64,000 nt of DNA, taken from contig LRMT01000277.1 in assembly GCA_001725945.1 (NCBI GenBank), positions 95,663 through 159,662 on the forward strand, read 5' to 3'. The stretch's first letter is position 1. The number at the start of each line of letters is the position of its first letter. Positions 1-9,365 of this stretch are shown here, one piece after another. The notes below the pieces were generated by a model. The model worked only from the letters and a program-made list of their open reading frames with translations. It searched no databases and was not told the DNA's origin. Made by a program: the position numbers and the translations under genes. The stretch comes from Cupriavidus sp. UYMMa02A (lineage in GTDB: Bacteria > Pseudomonadota > Gammaproteobacteria > Burkholderiales > Burkholderiaceae).

Positions 1-913
1 AGCTCGCCCTGCGGAAAGACGTAGCGGTCCATGAACTCGGAGCCGTCCATCGGCGCATCGCTGGGATCGGGCACCGTGATGCCGTGGTTCATGGCGACGC
101 CGTCGTCGGCCAGCAGTTCGCGCATGCGGCCAAAGTAGCCGGCCAGGTTCTTCTTGCCCACGTGCTCGAACATGCCGACGCTCGTGATGCGGTCGAATGT
201 GCCGGTGATGTCCCGATAATCCTGCAGCCGGATCTCGATGCGGTCCGACAGGCCGGCCGCCCTGACGCGCGCGGTGGCCAGGTCGAACTGGTTCTGCGAC
301 AGCGTGATGCCGACGCAGCGCGCGCCGAACTTCTGCGCGGCGCGCAGCACCAGCGCGCCCCAGCCGCAGCCGATATCGAGCAGCGTCTGGCCCGGCTGCA
401 GCCGGATCTTGGTCAGGATGTGGTCGATCTTCTTGCGCTGCGCCGTGGCCAGGTCTTCGTCCCCGTTCTCGAAATACGCGCACGAATAGACCATGTTCGG
501 GTCCAGCCACTGGCTGTAGAACGCGTTGGACACGTCGTAGTGATACTGGATCGCGTTTTGTCGTCCTGTTTGGTATGCGTGAAATGATGGGCCACCTTGG
601 CCAGCGCACCGCCGGCGCGCCGCTTGGCCGCCGCCGAGAAACGGTAGCCCACGTCGATGATGTCCGAGAGCTTGCCGTCAAGGTCGATCTTCTCCTGGAC
701 ATAGGCTTCGCCGAGATTGTCCAGGCTCGGGGTCAGCAACAGCGGCAGGGCGCCGGCTTCGCGCACGGTCAGTGTCACGTTCGGTTTGTCGAAACTGCCG
801 AGCGGGTATTCGCTGCCGTTCCACAGGCGTAGCTTGACGGGCAGGTTGGCGTGCTCGCGCAGGTCGGCGATCCAGTTATCCAGTTGCTTGTCGAGGGCTT
901 GCTTGAAGAACAT
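1..913 (-). CDS. cfa: Cyclopropane-fatty-acyl-phospholipid synthase (3' end outside window, frameshifted)
   Basis: The family is a SAM-dependent methyltransferase that cyclopropanates cis double bonds of membrane phospholipid acyl chains. The ATG at 913 follows an AGGAGG box (921-926) at 7-base spacing. The first ~115 residues look like the CFA N-terminal region. The SAM-binding motif LLDIGCGWGAL is encoded around 365-395, and GMFEHVGKKN follows. The frame changes at a T-run (556-559). One extra base there joins KQDDK to NAIQYHYDVSN, the usual continuation, so this is probably a read error. The C-terminus lies beyond the left edge. The gene runs in the same direction as pdxH and the MFS gene upstream, but about 200 bases separate it from pdxH. 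Family identity is secure. Confidence 0.88.
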
Positions 914-1117
914 GCGCGTACCTCCTGTCGTTGCGGCACATGTGACGAACGAAGGCGCCAGGCGGAGACAGCAGGGCGGTCAGACCCGGCGCGACCGGGT
1001 CGCGGTGGGCCGTGTCCAGGCGACCCGCGCGTACGTCGCAGCGCGCGGTGTCTGACACGGTCCAAAGCGACGCTTATCCCACTTTAGGACAATTCGTCGA
1101 CTTGTGCTGCCCACCGC

Positions 1118-1755
1118 TCACGGCGACAGGCGAACGATCTTCCAGGCGCCGTCGGCCTCGACGCGGTAAGCGATGCGATCGTGCAGCCGGGACGGCCGGC
1201 CTTGCCAGAACTCCACCGCGGTCGGAACCAGCCGGTAGCCGCCCCAGTGGGCGGGGCGCGGCGGGTTTTCGCCGAACTTGGCGCGGTACTCGGATTCGCG
1301 CTGTTCGAGCACATCGCGGCCGGGCACTTCCCGGCTCTGCTCCGAGGCCCAGGCGCCAAGGCGCGAGCCGAGCGGCCGCGACGCGTAGTAAGCGTCGCTC
1401 TCGTCGTCGGCAACTTTTTCAACGCGGCCTTCCACGCGCACCTGTCGCTCCAGCTGCACCCAGTGGAACAGCAGCGCGGCGCGCGGGTTGGCTGCCAGAT
1501 CCAGTCCCTTGCGGCTGTCGTAGTTGGTAAAAAGGTGAAGCCTTTCTCGTCCATGCCCTTGAGCAGCACGATGCGTGCCGACGGCTGGCCGTCGGCGCCG
1601 ACGGTGGCGAGCGTCATCGCATTGGGCTCGGGCAGCTTGGCGGTCACGGCTTCGTCGAACCAGCGCTTGAACTGGGCGATCGGGTCGGCCGCCACGTCCG
1701 ATTCATTGAGAGAGCCCAGGACGTAGGTACGGCGGAGGTCAGCGAGTTGAGTCAT
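1118..1755 (-). CDS. pdxH: Pyridoxamine/pyridoxine 5'-phosphate oxidase (frameshifted)
   Basis: This FMN enzyme oxidises pyridoxine or pyridoxamine 5'-phosphate to pyridoxal 5'-phosphate, the last step of B6 synthesis and salvage. The N-terminal part reads MTQLADLRRTYVLGSLNESD and continues to RIVLLKGMDEKGFTF. The C-terminal part contains the family signature VEFWQGRPSRLHDR and ends KIVRLSP. The two parts lie in different frames. One base added to the A-run at 1529-1533 restores GFTFFTNY and gives a protein of about 212 residues, normal for PdxH. It starts 17 bases after the stop of the upstream MFS gene, so the two may be co-transcribed. The function call is firm, and the break is probably a sequencing error. 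Confidence 0.92.
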
Positions 1756-1772
1756 GTCGCAATCGGTTGGAA

Positions 1773-3042
1773 TCAGCCGGAAATCCGGTTGATTTGAGTA
1801 TAGCGAATGCGCCGCAAGCCGCTTTTGTGTGCGGGCAAATCAACGTGCTGGCGGAGGGAGCTCGGCTTGCGCCACACGTGACTGCGGCGCGAATAGATGC
1901 CGGCCACGCCCATGCGCCCGCCATCGAGAGAAAGATCGGCAGCATGCCCAGCGCCGTGCCGACCACGCCGAACGTGAGCGGCCACACCACCTGGCTGGTA
2001 TTGAGCACCGCCGAGCGCAGCCCGAGCGCCTCGCCGGCGCGGCCGCTGGGCGAGGCAGTGTGCAGGATGTTCATGACATTGGGCTGGGCGCTGCCGAGCG
2101 CCAGGCCGAGGACGAAGGCAAGGCCGCACATCATCCAGAAATGGGCGACGAACGGGTAGACCAGATAGGCCGTTGCCCCGACCAGCAGCGCGACGCGGAT
2201 GATCGTCCACTCCGACAGCCGGCGCGATACCAGCGGCATGGCGACGCGGATCGCGAAGGTGGCAATGGCGAACGCACCGAGCACCCAGCCGATCGATGAA
2301 GGCGACAGGCCGATGCGCGAACCCTGGATCGGGATCAGGAACGCGTGCAGGTCCCAGGCCGCTGACAGTACCGCGCTGGCGACGAAGACGGCGCGCAGTT
2401 CCGGATACTGCAGCAGGTCCAGCGTGGAGCGGCGGCTGCCGTCCTCGATGGCGATGCGCCCGGCATTGCCGCCCTGCGCCGGCAGGCGCGGACGGACCCA
2501 TTGCAGCCCGGCCTGGCCTACCAGCGCCACCGCCACCAGCACCAGGAAGGCGGGCCGGAAGCCCGCGTGTTCGATCACATAGCCCATCACCACCGGGCCA
2601 AGCGTGCCGGATACCGACAACCCGAGTGCATGCAGCGTGTAGTTGCGCAAGCGGGTGTCATTGGTGGACACCTGCCCGATCAGTAGCTGCATCGCCACCT
2701 GGACCAGCATGAAGCCGACGCCGATCAGCGCGCATGAAAAATACAGCGCGGCGATCTCGTGCCACACCGCCGGGAGCAGCGTACCGGCCACGACCATCAT
2801 CGAGCCCGCCGTCATCGGCTTGCGCGGGCCGATCTCGTCGATGCGCTTGCCGGCGCGAATGGCGAGCAGCATCGGGAGAAGCGCGTACAGCGACATCAGC
2901 AGGCCCAGCGTGAGCGTCGAGGCCTCAGGGAAATGGCAAACAGGGACACCACCACGCGGCTGGCATTGAACGCCACGTGATTGCACACCGTCAGCGCGAT
3001 CAGCCAGCTGATCGGCGGGACGGCGGCGAGGGGCAGCGTCAT
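1773..3042 (-). CDS. Major facilitator superfamily transporter (two frameshifts)
   Basis: This is an inner-membrane transporter of about 420 residues with roughly twelve hydrophobic segments. I take ATG 3042 (MTLPLAAVPPISWLIALTV), whose first helix continues NHVAFNASRVVVSLFAISL. The frame then shifts near 2926 into EASTLTLGLLMSLYALLPML. The loop KRIDEIGPRKPMTAG resembles the conserved MFS loop 2-3 motif. A second shift near 1905 moves the frame from LSMAGA to MGVAGIYSRR and a stop at 1773. The longest open frame runs further upstream, but that extension is not hydrophobic or protein-like. The substrate cannot be told from sequence. pdxH follows at 17 bases. Confidence 0.8.
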
Positions 3043-3091
3043 GGGGGGCGGGCGGCGAAGTCGGTTTTCGTTGCCGGCGTGCAACGGGCAA

Positions 3092-3121
3092 CAAAAAAAC
3101 AAGTGCGGCCAAAGGCCGCAC
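3092..3121 (-). terminator. Rho-independent terminator-like hairpin
   Basis: A perfect 8-bp inverted repeat, GTGCGGCC-AAA-GGCCGCAC (3103-3121), is followed on the minus strand by TTGTTTTTTT. It could end transcription of the AsmA gene, whose stop lies about 170 bases upstream. It also sits only ~50 bases before the MFS start codon at 3042, so an MFS transcript starting above it would have to read through. Confidence 0.6.
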
Positions 3122-3294
3122 CTTCGGAAGGCGCCGTCGCCGGCACCCGGAGTGTGCCATTTGTTTGATACATCTTGTAAATGGCCGTTTAATTATGCGC
3201 CGCCTGTGGTCACAGCACAACGACGACAAGGCGTTTGGCAGGCCAATGCATGCACAAGTGTTGTGAATTTGCCGCGCCAGCGGTGTTGGGACAG

Positions 3295-5638
3295 TCAGCC
3301 GCCCTTGTACAGATTGGCGTCGTTCGCGGGGCGGTTGGCTGGTACAGCAGGCTTGCGTGCGGCCGGGTGGCTGCCGTCTTGCGCCTGCGGGGCCTGCGTG
3401 GCCTGCGTGGCTTTCGTGGCCTGCTTCGCCTGTTCGGCGGCGGTGCCCGGCTGCCCCGGCTTGCGCAGTTCGGACGCGACCGCGCTGGCCGCTTCCGGTG
3501 CCTTCGGGTCGCGGTAGGTCTTGCCGGGCGGCGGAGCGGTCGGCTTCTTATTCAGGTCCGCCAGCAGGCGGCCGCACTGGTTTTCCTTCGATGACGACAA
3601 GTCGACCAGCGGTACTACGGCCGTGGCCACCGGCGCTACCAGTGCGAGCGCCAGTGCGCCGCCGGCCCGCAGCGCCAGTACGCCGACGTCGGGGCTCACG
3701 CGCGGCTTCTTCATCGTGCCGCCGACATACAGCGGCGAGCGCAGCGAGAAGATCCGCATGCCCTTGGAGTCGGGGTGGATCGTCATGGCCAGCTTTTCGC
3801 TGTTGAGGTCGATCGCGCCCTCGGCGATGATTTCGGCGTCCTGCGTATCGAGCACGAAGGTGCGGGCCCGCGCAATGCCATTGGTAAACGCGAAGTCGCT
3901 GACGCCGCAGTTGATCTGCACGGGCTTGTCACCGAACAGCTTGGAGATGATCACGCTGCCGACGTTGAGGCCCGCCGCTTCCAGCAGGAACTTGCTGATG
4001 GTGCCGTTCTCGACGAGCAGCTTGGCCTCGCCGTTCGACGATCCCAGCAACGCAGCGACCGAATTGCCGGCCGCCGACAGCTTGGCGCTGCCATTGATCT
4101 CGCCGATGCTGGCTCGCATCGATTCCACGGTCGGGAATAGCTGCTTGAGCCTGAGGCGACGCGCGTGCATGTCGATCATGGCGCCCATCGGCTCACGCTT
4201 GCCGTCGAGCCGGATGGTCGACACGAGATCGCCACCGGCCACGCCGAAGTTGAGCGGGTCGAGAAGCAGGACGGCGTCCCGCAGTTTCAGGTGCGTCACA
4301 AGGTCGGTGATCGGCAAGCGTTCGTCGCGGATGATGCGCTTGCCAGTGAAGCGCACGTCGGCATCGATGCTGTCCCAGCGCTCGGTACGGAACGGGGCCA
4401 CCGGCAACGCCTTGTCGGCAGGCTGGCGCACGGGGCTGTCCGGCGCGGCCTTGCCCGGCTCCGCATTGGCGCCGATCAGCGGGGCCAGGTCCACGAAGCG
4501 CAGTTCTTTGGAAACCAGCTCGCCGGCCAGCAACGGCCGCGGGGCGCGCTGCGTAAAGGTGAGCGTGCCGCTCAGGTCGCTGCCGCCGACCTTGCCCGTG
4601 AAGCCGCGGTACTCGTAGACCGATGCCCCCTTGTGGATCGTTGCCACCAGCCGGCCGCGCGTTCGTATGGCGGTGTCGATGGCAGCACGATGCCCGTGAG
4701 CGCGTACAGCTTGGCCATGCTGTCGCCCTGCAGCTGAAGGTGGACGTCCAGCGCGGCAAGGTGCGCGGGATTGGTCAGCGTGCCTTCGATGACTGCCCGT
4801 GTCGCGCCGACGCGCACGTCGGCCAGCAGCGGGTAGGGCGCATTGACATTGCGCAGGCTCAGCACGTTGCCGGCCTTGCCGCTGGCGTTGATGGTCGCGT
4901 CGTTATACCGGCCATTGGCCTTCCAGCGCAGGCCGTAGCGTTGGTTGCCCGCCACTGCGTTGGCCGGCGGGCCCGACGCGGACGAGGCGCTGGCTGCGCC
5001 CGGTGCGGAATCGCTGGCCGGTGCCGAGCCTCCGGCGTGACCAGGGCGCCATCGCGCGCCTTGTCGTACAGCGAACCATCTCCGATCGTATCGACCATTG
5101 CCTGCAGCTCGATCTTCTGCGCCTGGTCGGACAGCGCCAGGTTGCCGCGTGCGAGCACCACTTCGCCGATATCGAGGTGCCACGGCGATTTCCCGGTTTT
5201 GGGACCGGTCTCGAACGTCCAGTTGTTGCGGTTGTCGGCGAGCCGTTCCAGCCATACCGCGGGACTGTCGATGACGATGGTCGGTACGGCGATCTCATGC
5301 GTGAGCAAGGGCACCGGACGCAGCACGAAGATCAGTTCGCGCACGGTCGCGATGTTCGGTGACTTGGCCCAGTCCGGATTTCCGATGGTGATATCGCGCG
5401 CCGACAGCCGCGGCCACGGCACGAGCGTGTGCCAGCCGGTTTCTCCCTCCGCCGTGCGCCATGTGACGGTCAGGTCACCATTGATCGCGAATGGCCGGCC
5501 GATCGCCTCCGACACCCGCTCGTTCAGCCACGGCTTCATGCGGTTCCAGTCGAAGGTCAGGATCAGGATGACCAGCAGGGCAATCAGCAGGATCGGCGTG
5601 AACACTGTCCAGAGAATGACCTTGCGGCGCACCGGCAT
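3295..5638 (-). CDS. AsmA family protein (two frameshifts)
   Basis: AsmA-like proteins are anchored in the inner membrane with a long periplasmic region and are implicated in outer-membrane and phospholipid homeostasis. The start MPVRRKVILW is followed by one membrane helix (about residues 8-29, ILLIALLVILILTF) and then FDWNRMKPWLNERVSEAIGR, which is typical of AsmA N-termini. Frame changes near 5030 and 4650 split the gene into three pieces. Joined, they give about 780 residues. The C-terminal piece carries the AsmA repeat-like region ending in MKKPRVSPDVG. The tail is low-complexity, rich in Ala, Gln, Thr and Pro (ATKATQATQAPQA). The gene is divergent from tcdA. Its specific role is unknown. 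Confidence 0.82.
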
Positions 5639-5824
5639 GGGTTGTCTCCTGTGGGGCGGGCGCCGGCGCCGGAGCGTGCGGCGGACGGGGCACTACGTCT
5701 ATTGTATAGTTGCGCGCTTCGCTTACCTGTCGGGGGATGGCTGACACGGCGGCATGCGCGGCATGTCGCGCCGGCATGTTTGCCGGGCCCATTCTGTCGA
5801 CGCCATTCCTAGCCGAACGCCAGC

Positions 5825-6685
5825 ATGAACGACGCTACCCAAGCCGCCCACCTGCCCGAGCCTCTGACCCACGAGACCCCGGCGGATGACGACTACCATC
5901 GCCGTTTCGGCGGCGTCGCCCGGCTCTATGGCGCCGCCGGCCTCGCCCGCCTGGAGGTGGCCAGCGTCTGCGTGGTGGGCATTGGCGGCGTGGGCAGCTG
6001 GGTGGCCGAAGCGCTGGCGCGCAACGCACTCGGCCGGATCACGCTGATCGACCTCGACCATATTGCGCTGTCCAATACCAACCGGCAGATCCATGCCCTT
6101 GGCGACGCCTATGGCCGCGCCAAGGTCGAAGCCATGGCCGAGCGCATCCTGGCGATCAATCCGCGCTGCCGGGTCACGCAGATCGATGACTTCGTCACGA
6201 CCGACAACGTGGCCGAACTGCTGGGCACCGGCCATGACTACGTGATCGACGCGATCGACGCCGTGCGCGTCAAGACCGCCATGCTCGGCTGGGCGCGCCG
6301 CAGCGGCGTGCCGGTCATCACTTGCGGCGGCGCGGGCGGCCAGTTCGACCCCACGCGCGTGCGCATCGACGACCTCGCCCGCACCATCCAGGACCCGTTG
6401 CTCTCCAAGGTGCGCGCAAGCCTGCGCAAGGATTGGGGCTTTACGCGCGACCCGAAAAAGAAGTTCGGTATCGCCGCGGTCTATTCGGACGAGCCGCTGC
6501 AATACCCGGAACCCGAACAGCAGGCCTGCGAGATCGACGAGGCGCCGCCGGTTGCCGCGATGGCGCCAGCAGGGCCGCAGGGGCTGGCCTGCGCCGGCTT
6601 CGGTTCCTCGGTGGCCGTGACCGCGGTGTTCGGCTTTGTCGCGGCGTCGGCTGTGATCGGCGCCATTGCCAAAGGCAACGCCTAA
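5825..6685 (+). CDS. tcdA: tRNA threonylcarbamoyladenosine dehydratase (E1-like)
   Basis: TcdA (formerly CsdL/YgdL) uses ATP to cyclise t6A to ct6A at position 37 of ANN-decoding tRNAs. The intact 286-residue frame has the ThiF/MoeB/E1 nucleotide-binding motif GIGGVGSW at residues 52-58, then LIDLDHIALSNTNRQ with the acidic and Asn/Arg residues of E1-like adenylation sites. ITCGGAGGQFDPTRV and DPLLSKVRASLRK follow and are characteristic of the TcdA branch. The C-terminal hydrophobic segment (about 255-282, SSVAVTAVFGFVAASAVIGAI) fits a membrane-associated tail. The stop codon lies in a palindrome shared with the convergent downstream gene. This is one of the few genes here with no frame break. 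Confidence 0.93.
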   Translation: MNDATQAAHLPEPLTHETPADDDYHRRFGGVARLYGAAGLARLEVASVCVVGIGGVGSWVAEALARNALGRITLIDLDHIALSNTNRQIHALGDAYGRAKVEAMAERILAINPRCRVTQIDDFVTTDNVAELLGTGHDYVIDAIDAVRVKTAMLGWARRSGVPVITCGGAGGQFDPTRVRIDDLARTIQDPLLSKVRASLRKDWGFTRDPKKKFGIAAVYSDEPLQYPEPEQQACEIDEAPPVAAMAPAGPQGLACAGFGSSVAVTAVFGFVAASAVIGAIAKGNA

Positions 6686-6703
6686 GCGCCCAGGCGCTTA
6701 GGC
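6680..6703. terminator. Palindrome holding both stop codons of convergent genes
   Basis: An 11-bp perfect inverted repeat with a 2-base loop: GCCTAAGCGCC-CA-GGCGCTTAGGC. The TAA of tcdA (6683-6685) lies in the left arm and the TAA of the minus-strand gene (6698-6700) at the mirror position in the right arm. There is no long T-run on either side, so this is a strong hairpin with possible bidirectional end-of-transcript or RNA-stability function rather than a classical terminator. Confidence 0.6.
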
Positions 6704-7276
6704 ACTCAACGCGCGCAGCAGCGCATCGGTCTGCGCCTGGTCGGGCGCAAGATTGTTGAAGTAGATGAGTTCCGGATACTCCGCCGGGTCCGGCGCGAAG
6801 CGGCGCGTGCGATAAGCGTCCCAGTGCGCCAGCTTGTAGGCGTCATTGGGATTGCCGCGCCGGATGATGCGCGCATGCGCCTCGTCTTCGGGCAGGTGCA
6901 CCCACACAATGCGCACCGCGGTCGCGGCCGGCACGTTCAGCCATGCCGGATCATGGAGCTGATGGGCCTTGATCTCGCGCGAAAGCGGCCCGATCACGAG
7001 CACGCTGATGCCGAGGGCCAGGTTCTCGCGCGCGGTATCGAGCAGACCCTGATATTCGGGATCGCGCAGGTTTTCCAGGTAGGCGGGGCTGTCGCGGTCG
7101 TTCGGGTCGCCGGTGATGGCCGCCATGGCAGCTGCACTGTAGCGGCCGTACAGCGTGTCCTTGTCGAGCAGGCAGAACGGCTCGCCGGTGGCCTGCATCA
7201 GCGGGCCGATCAGGCGGTGTGCCAGGGTGGACTTGCCGGTGCCGGCATGGCCGCAGAAGAAGATCAGTCGTGGCAT
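6698..7276 (-). CDS. P-loop kinase-like ATPase, unknown substrate
   Basis: The intact 192-residue protein begins MPRLIFFC followed by a Walker A motif GHAGTGKST at residues 9-17. CLLDKDTLYGRYS comes next, placed like the lid or substrate region of small-molecule kinases. VLVIGPLSREI is a Walker B-like strand, and WVHLPEDEAHARIIRRGNPND resembles the Arg-rich lid of adenylate- or gluconate-kinase-like enzymes. This supports a zeta-toxin/kinase-like P-loop protein that phosphorylates a small molecule. The substrate is unknown. The gene is convergent with tcdA, and no partner gene is evident. Confidence 0.75.
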   Translation of the reverse strand: MPRLIFFCGHAGTGKSTLAHRLIGPLMQATGEPFCLLDKDTLYGRYSAAAMAAITGDPNDRDSPAYLENLRDPEYQGLLDTARENLALGISVLVIGPLSREIKAHQLHDPAWLNVPAATAVRIVWVHLPEDEAHARIIRRGNPNDAYKLAHWDAYRTRRFAPDPAEYPELIYFNNLAPDQAQTDALLRALSA

Positions 7277-7434
7277 CGAGGAATGCTTCGCTCAGGGTGC
7301 CGCGGGCGGCGGCGCAGCATCAAGCATAACCGCTCGCGCGTGCCGGGCGGATTTGCGCCAAATCAGATACCGGGCGGCCGAATTCGGTATCCTTTCCGTT
7401 TCTTTCCGTGCCGCCTGCTGCGCCAGCCCCTTCC

Positions 7435-7878
7435 ATGGATCCCAAAGACCAGCTTTCTTCAGACGGCCTGCCTGCCGACCTGCATCTGGGCGAGCCGGTT
7501 ACCGACGCCACGCATGCGGAGTTCGTGCAGTTGCTGGCGGCCGTCGCGAGCGCCGACGACGCCGGTTTCCTCGTGGCGATGGATGAATGGATCGATCACA
7601 CGCGCCATCACTTTGCCCAGGAAGAATCCTGGATGGAGGCGATGGGTTTGGTCCGCGCCACTGCCATGCGGGCGAGCACAAGCAGGTATTGGCCGTGGCC
7701 AAGGCCGTGCGCGACAAAGTCGAGAGCGACGGGGAACTGGAACTGGGCCGCCGGCTGGTGGCTGAGCTGTCGGGATGGTTCGACCACCACGTCAAGTCCA
7801 TGGACGCCATGATGGTCGAGCACATGAAGGAGAACGGCTTCACGCTGGTCGAAGGGCCGGCCGACCAGCGCGGCCTGA
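7435..7878 (+). CDS. Hemerythrin-like O2/metal-binding protein (frameshifted)
   Basis: Hemerythrins carry a di-iron centre in a four-helix bundle and bind O2 or sense oxygen and metals. The start MDPKDQLSSDG follows CCTTCC rather than a clear ribosome site. The ligand pattern is visible across the break: HAEFVQLL, HTRHHFAQEESWMEA, HCHAGEHKQVL and WFDHHVKSMDAMM. The frame changes near 7650 in ATGGGTTT, where one extra base gives MGFGPRHCHAGEH. The 3' end is uncertain. The frame as read runs on to 8051, antisense to the cupin gene, whereas a TGA at 7876-7878 in the original frame would give a normal ~147-residue protein. I chose the latter, which requires a second indel. Confidence 0.75.
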
Positions 7879-7879
7879 T

Positions 7880-8262
7880 TCAGGCTGGCCGCGCTGCGTC
7901 GCGGTCGATCACGACGAAGTACTTGCGCACCGGCTCCAGCACTTCAAACCGACCGGTGAAGCCTGCCGGGATCACGCACGCGTCGCCCGGCCCGAACTCG
8001 CTGGCCGCGCCGGCATCGTCGCTGATGCGGATGCGGCCGCTGATCACGTGAAAGAATTCCTCCTTGCCGGCCGGAAAGGCAATGCGCCATGCGCCCGGCT
8101 CGCAAGCCCAGATGCCGCAGTCGAAATCGCCATGCTGCGCGCTGTAGTGCGTCCAGGTGGTGCGGTCGGAGTTGCCCGCGACAAGCCGGTCCGGCCGCGG
8201 ACGGTCGTGAGTGGGCGCGGCGCGGCGGCTTGGAAATCGATCAGGCGCACGGATGCGTTCAT
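7880..8262 (-). CDS. Cupin-domain protein, DUF861-like (frameshifted)
   Basis: This is a small single-domain cupin of about 127 residues. The start MNASVRLIDFQAAA is followed by a frame change near 8220. The rest reads WTHYSAQHGDFDCGIWACEP, then PAGKEEFFHVISGRIRISDD and GPGDACVIPAGFTGRFEVLE, which are the two cupin motifs. The protein ends VIDRDAARPA. Relatives include sugar- and ureidoglycine-type cupins, but no reaction can be assigned. It converges on the hemerythrin gene with stops almost touching (7878 against 7880). Confidence 0.78.
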
Positions 8263-8326
8263 GGCGGGATGTCGGCGAATACGGGAAATCAGGCCCGCCA
8301 GTTTACCGCGCCATGGCCGGCAGACG

Positions 8327-9170
8327 TCAGTTGAGCGCGGTGCTGAGCTGACGGCGCCAGCGCGACACCACGTCAGGGTAGTCGGTCAGCATGTCGAACA
8401 CCGAGAGCATGGTCCTGCGGCCAACATCGTCCTCAAAGCCGCGATCCGTGCGCACGATCGCCAGTAGCTGCTCGAGCGCGGGTTCGTACTGCTGGCGCGC
8501 AATCAGCAGCCGTGCGAGGTCAAGCCGGGCTGGCAGGTCGCGCGGGTCGGCCGCGACCCGGCTCGCCAGGGTCTGCTCGTCGGGCAGGTCGGATACGCCC
8601 TTCATCGCTTCGACGCGCGTGCGCAGCGCGGCATAGGCGTCTTCCTGCGCCGCCTGCGCGGACAGCTTGGCGAATTCCGCCTCCGCGTCGGCGAGCGCAT
8701 TGCCGTCCAGCAGGAAGCTGATATACGCGAACGCGCGGCGTCGGACCCGGGGTCCAGCGCCAGCGCTGACTGGAAGGCATCGCCGGCAGCCTGACGGTCG
8801 CCAGCGGCGGCCAGCGACTGGGCCTCATGCAGCGCCAGTTGTGCAGGATTTGGCGTGAGCCGCGACAGGAACTCGCGCAGGCCGGACTCCGGCAGCACGC
8901 CAGTGAACTGGTCCACCGCCTGCCCCTCGGCGAAGGCCACCACGTGAGGGATGCTGCGCACGCCGAAGTGAGCGGCCAGCTCCTGGTTCTCGTCCACGTT
9001 TACCTTGACCAGCTTCCACTGGCCATCCGCTTGCGCCTCCAGATTTTCCAGCATCGGGCCCAGCGTGCGGCAGGGACCGCACCACGCGCCCAGAAATCCA
9101 CCAGCACCGGCGCCTGGCGCGAGGCCTCGATCACTTCCGATTCGAAATTCTGCAGCGTGACATCGCTCAT
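8327..9170 (-). CDS. ybbN: Thioredoxin-TPR co-chaperone, YbbN/CnoX family (two frameshifts)
   Basis: CnoX (YbbN) proteins join an N-terminal thioredoxin fold to C-terminal TPR repeats and protect unfolded clients for transfer to DnaK and GroEL. The start MSDVTLQNFESEVIEASRQ leads to VLVDFWA, and after one restored base near 9092 to WCGPCRTLGPMLENLEAQ. This copy therefore has a CxxC pair, unlike E. coli YbbN, which lacks a full active site. NVDENQELAAHFGVRSIPHV is the thioredoxin cis-Pro region. A second shift near 8745 leads into the TPR part (LADAEAEFAKLSAQAAQEDA to the end at RQLSTALN). The reconstructed length of about 281 residues is normal for the family. Confidence 0.86.
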
Positions 9171-9295
9171 GGTGGCAAACCTGTCTGGCAGGCGTGGAGT
9201 GCGGGAATAGATCGATTGTGAGGGCAAAGACGCCAATTGCAACCTGGGCGCCCTATATTGGTTACGCGATTCGGGAAAGCTACCGATTGAAAATA

Positions 9296-9307
9296 GAACG
9301 ATCGTTC
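9296..9307. promoter_or_regulatory. Palindromic operator candidate before acyl-CoA ligase
   Basis: GAACGATCGTTC is a perfect 12-bp palindrome, 58 bases before the ATG at 9366 and in the only intergenic space upstream. Size, symmetry and the CG-centred core are like TetR-family operators that control fatty-acid or CoA-ester degradation genes in betaproteobacteria. The regulator is not encoded next to it. Confidence 0.45.
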
Positions 9308-9365
9308 GGTTATAGTCATTGACACCCTTACACAGGTCGCCCAAGACCGCACAGGAGACTCTTCG

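Noticed and set aside
7587..8051. A C-terminal extension of the hemerythrin beyond 7878
   Set aside because: The extension is antisense to the cupin gene and has no family similarity. It is probably a read-through caused by an indel.
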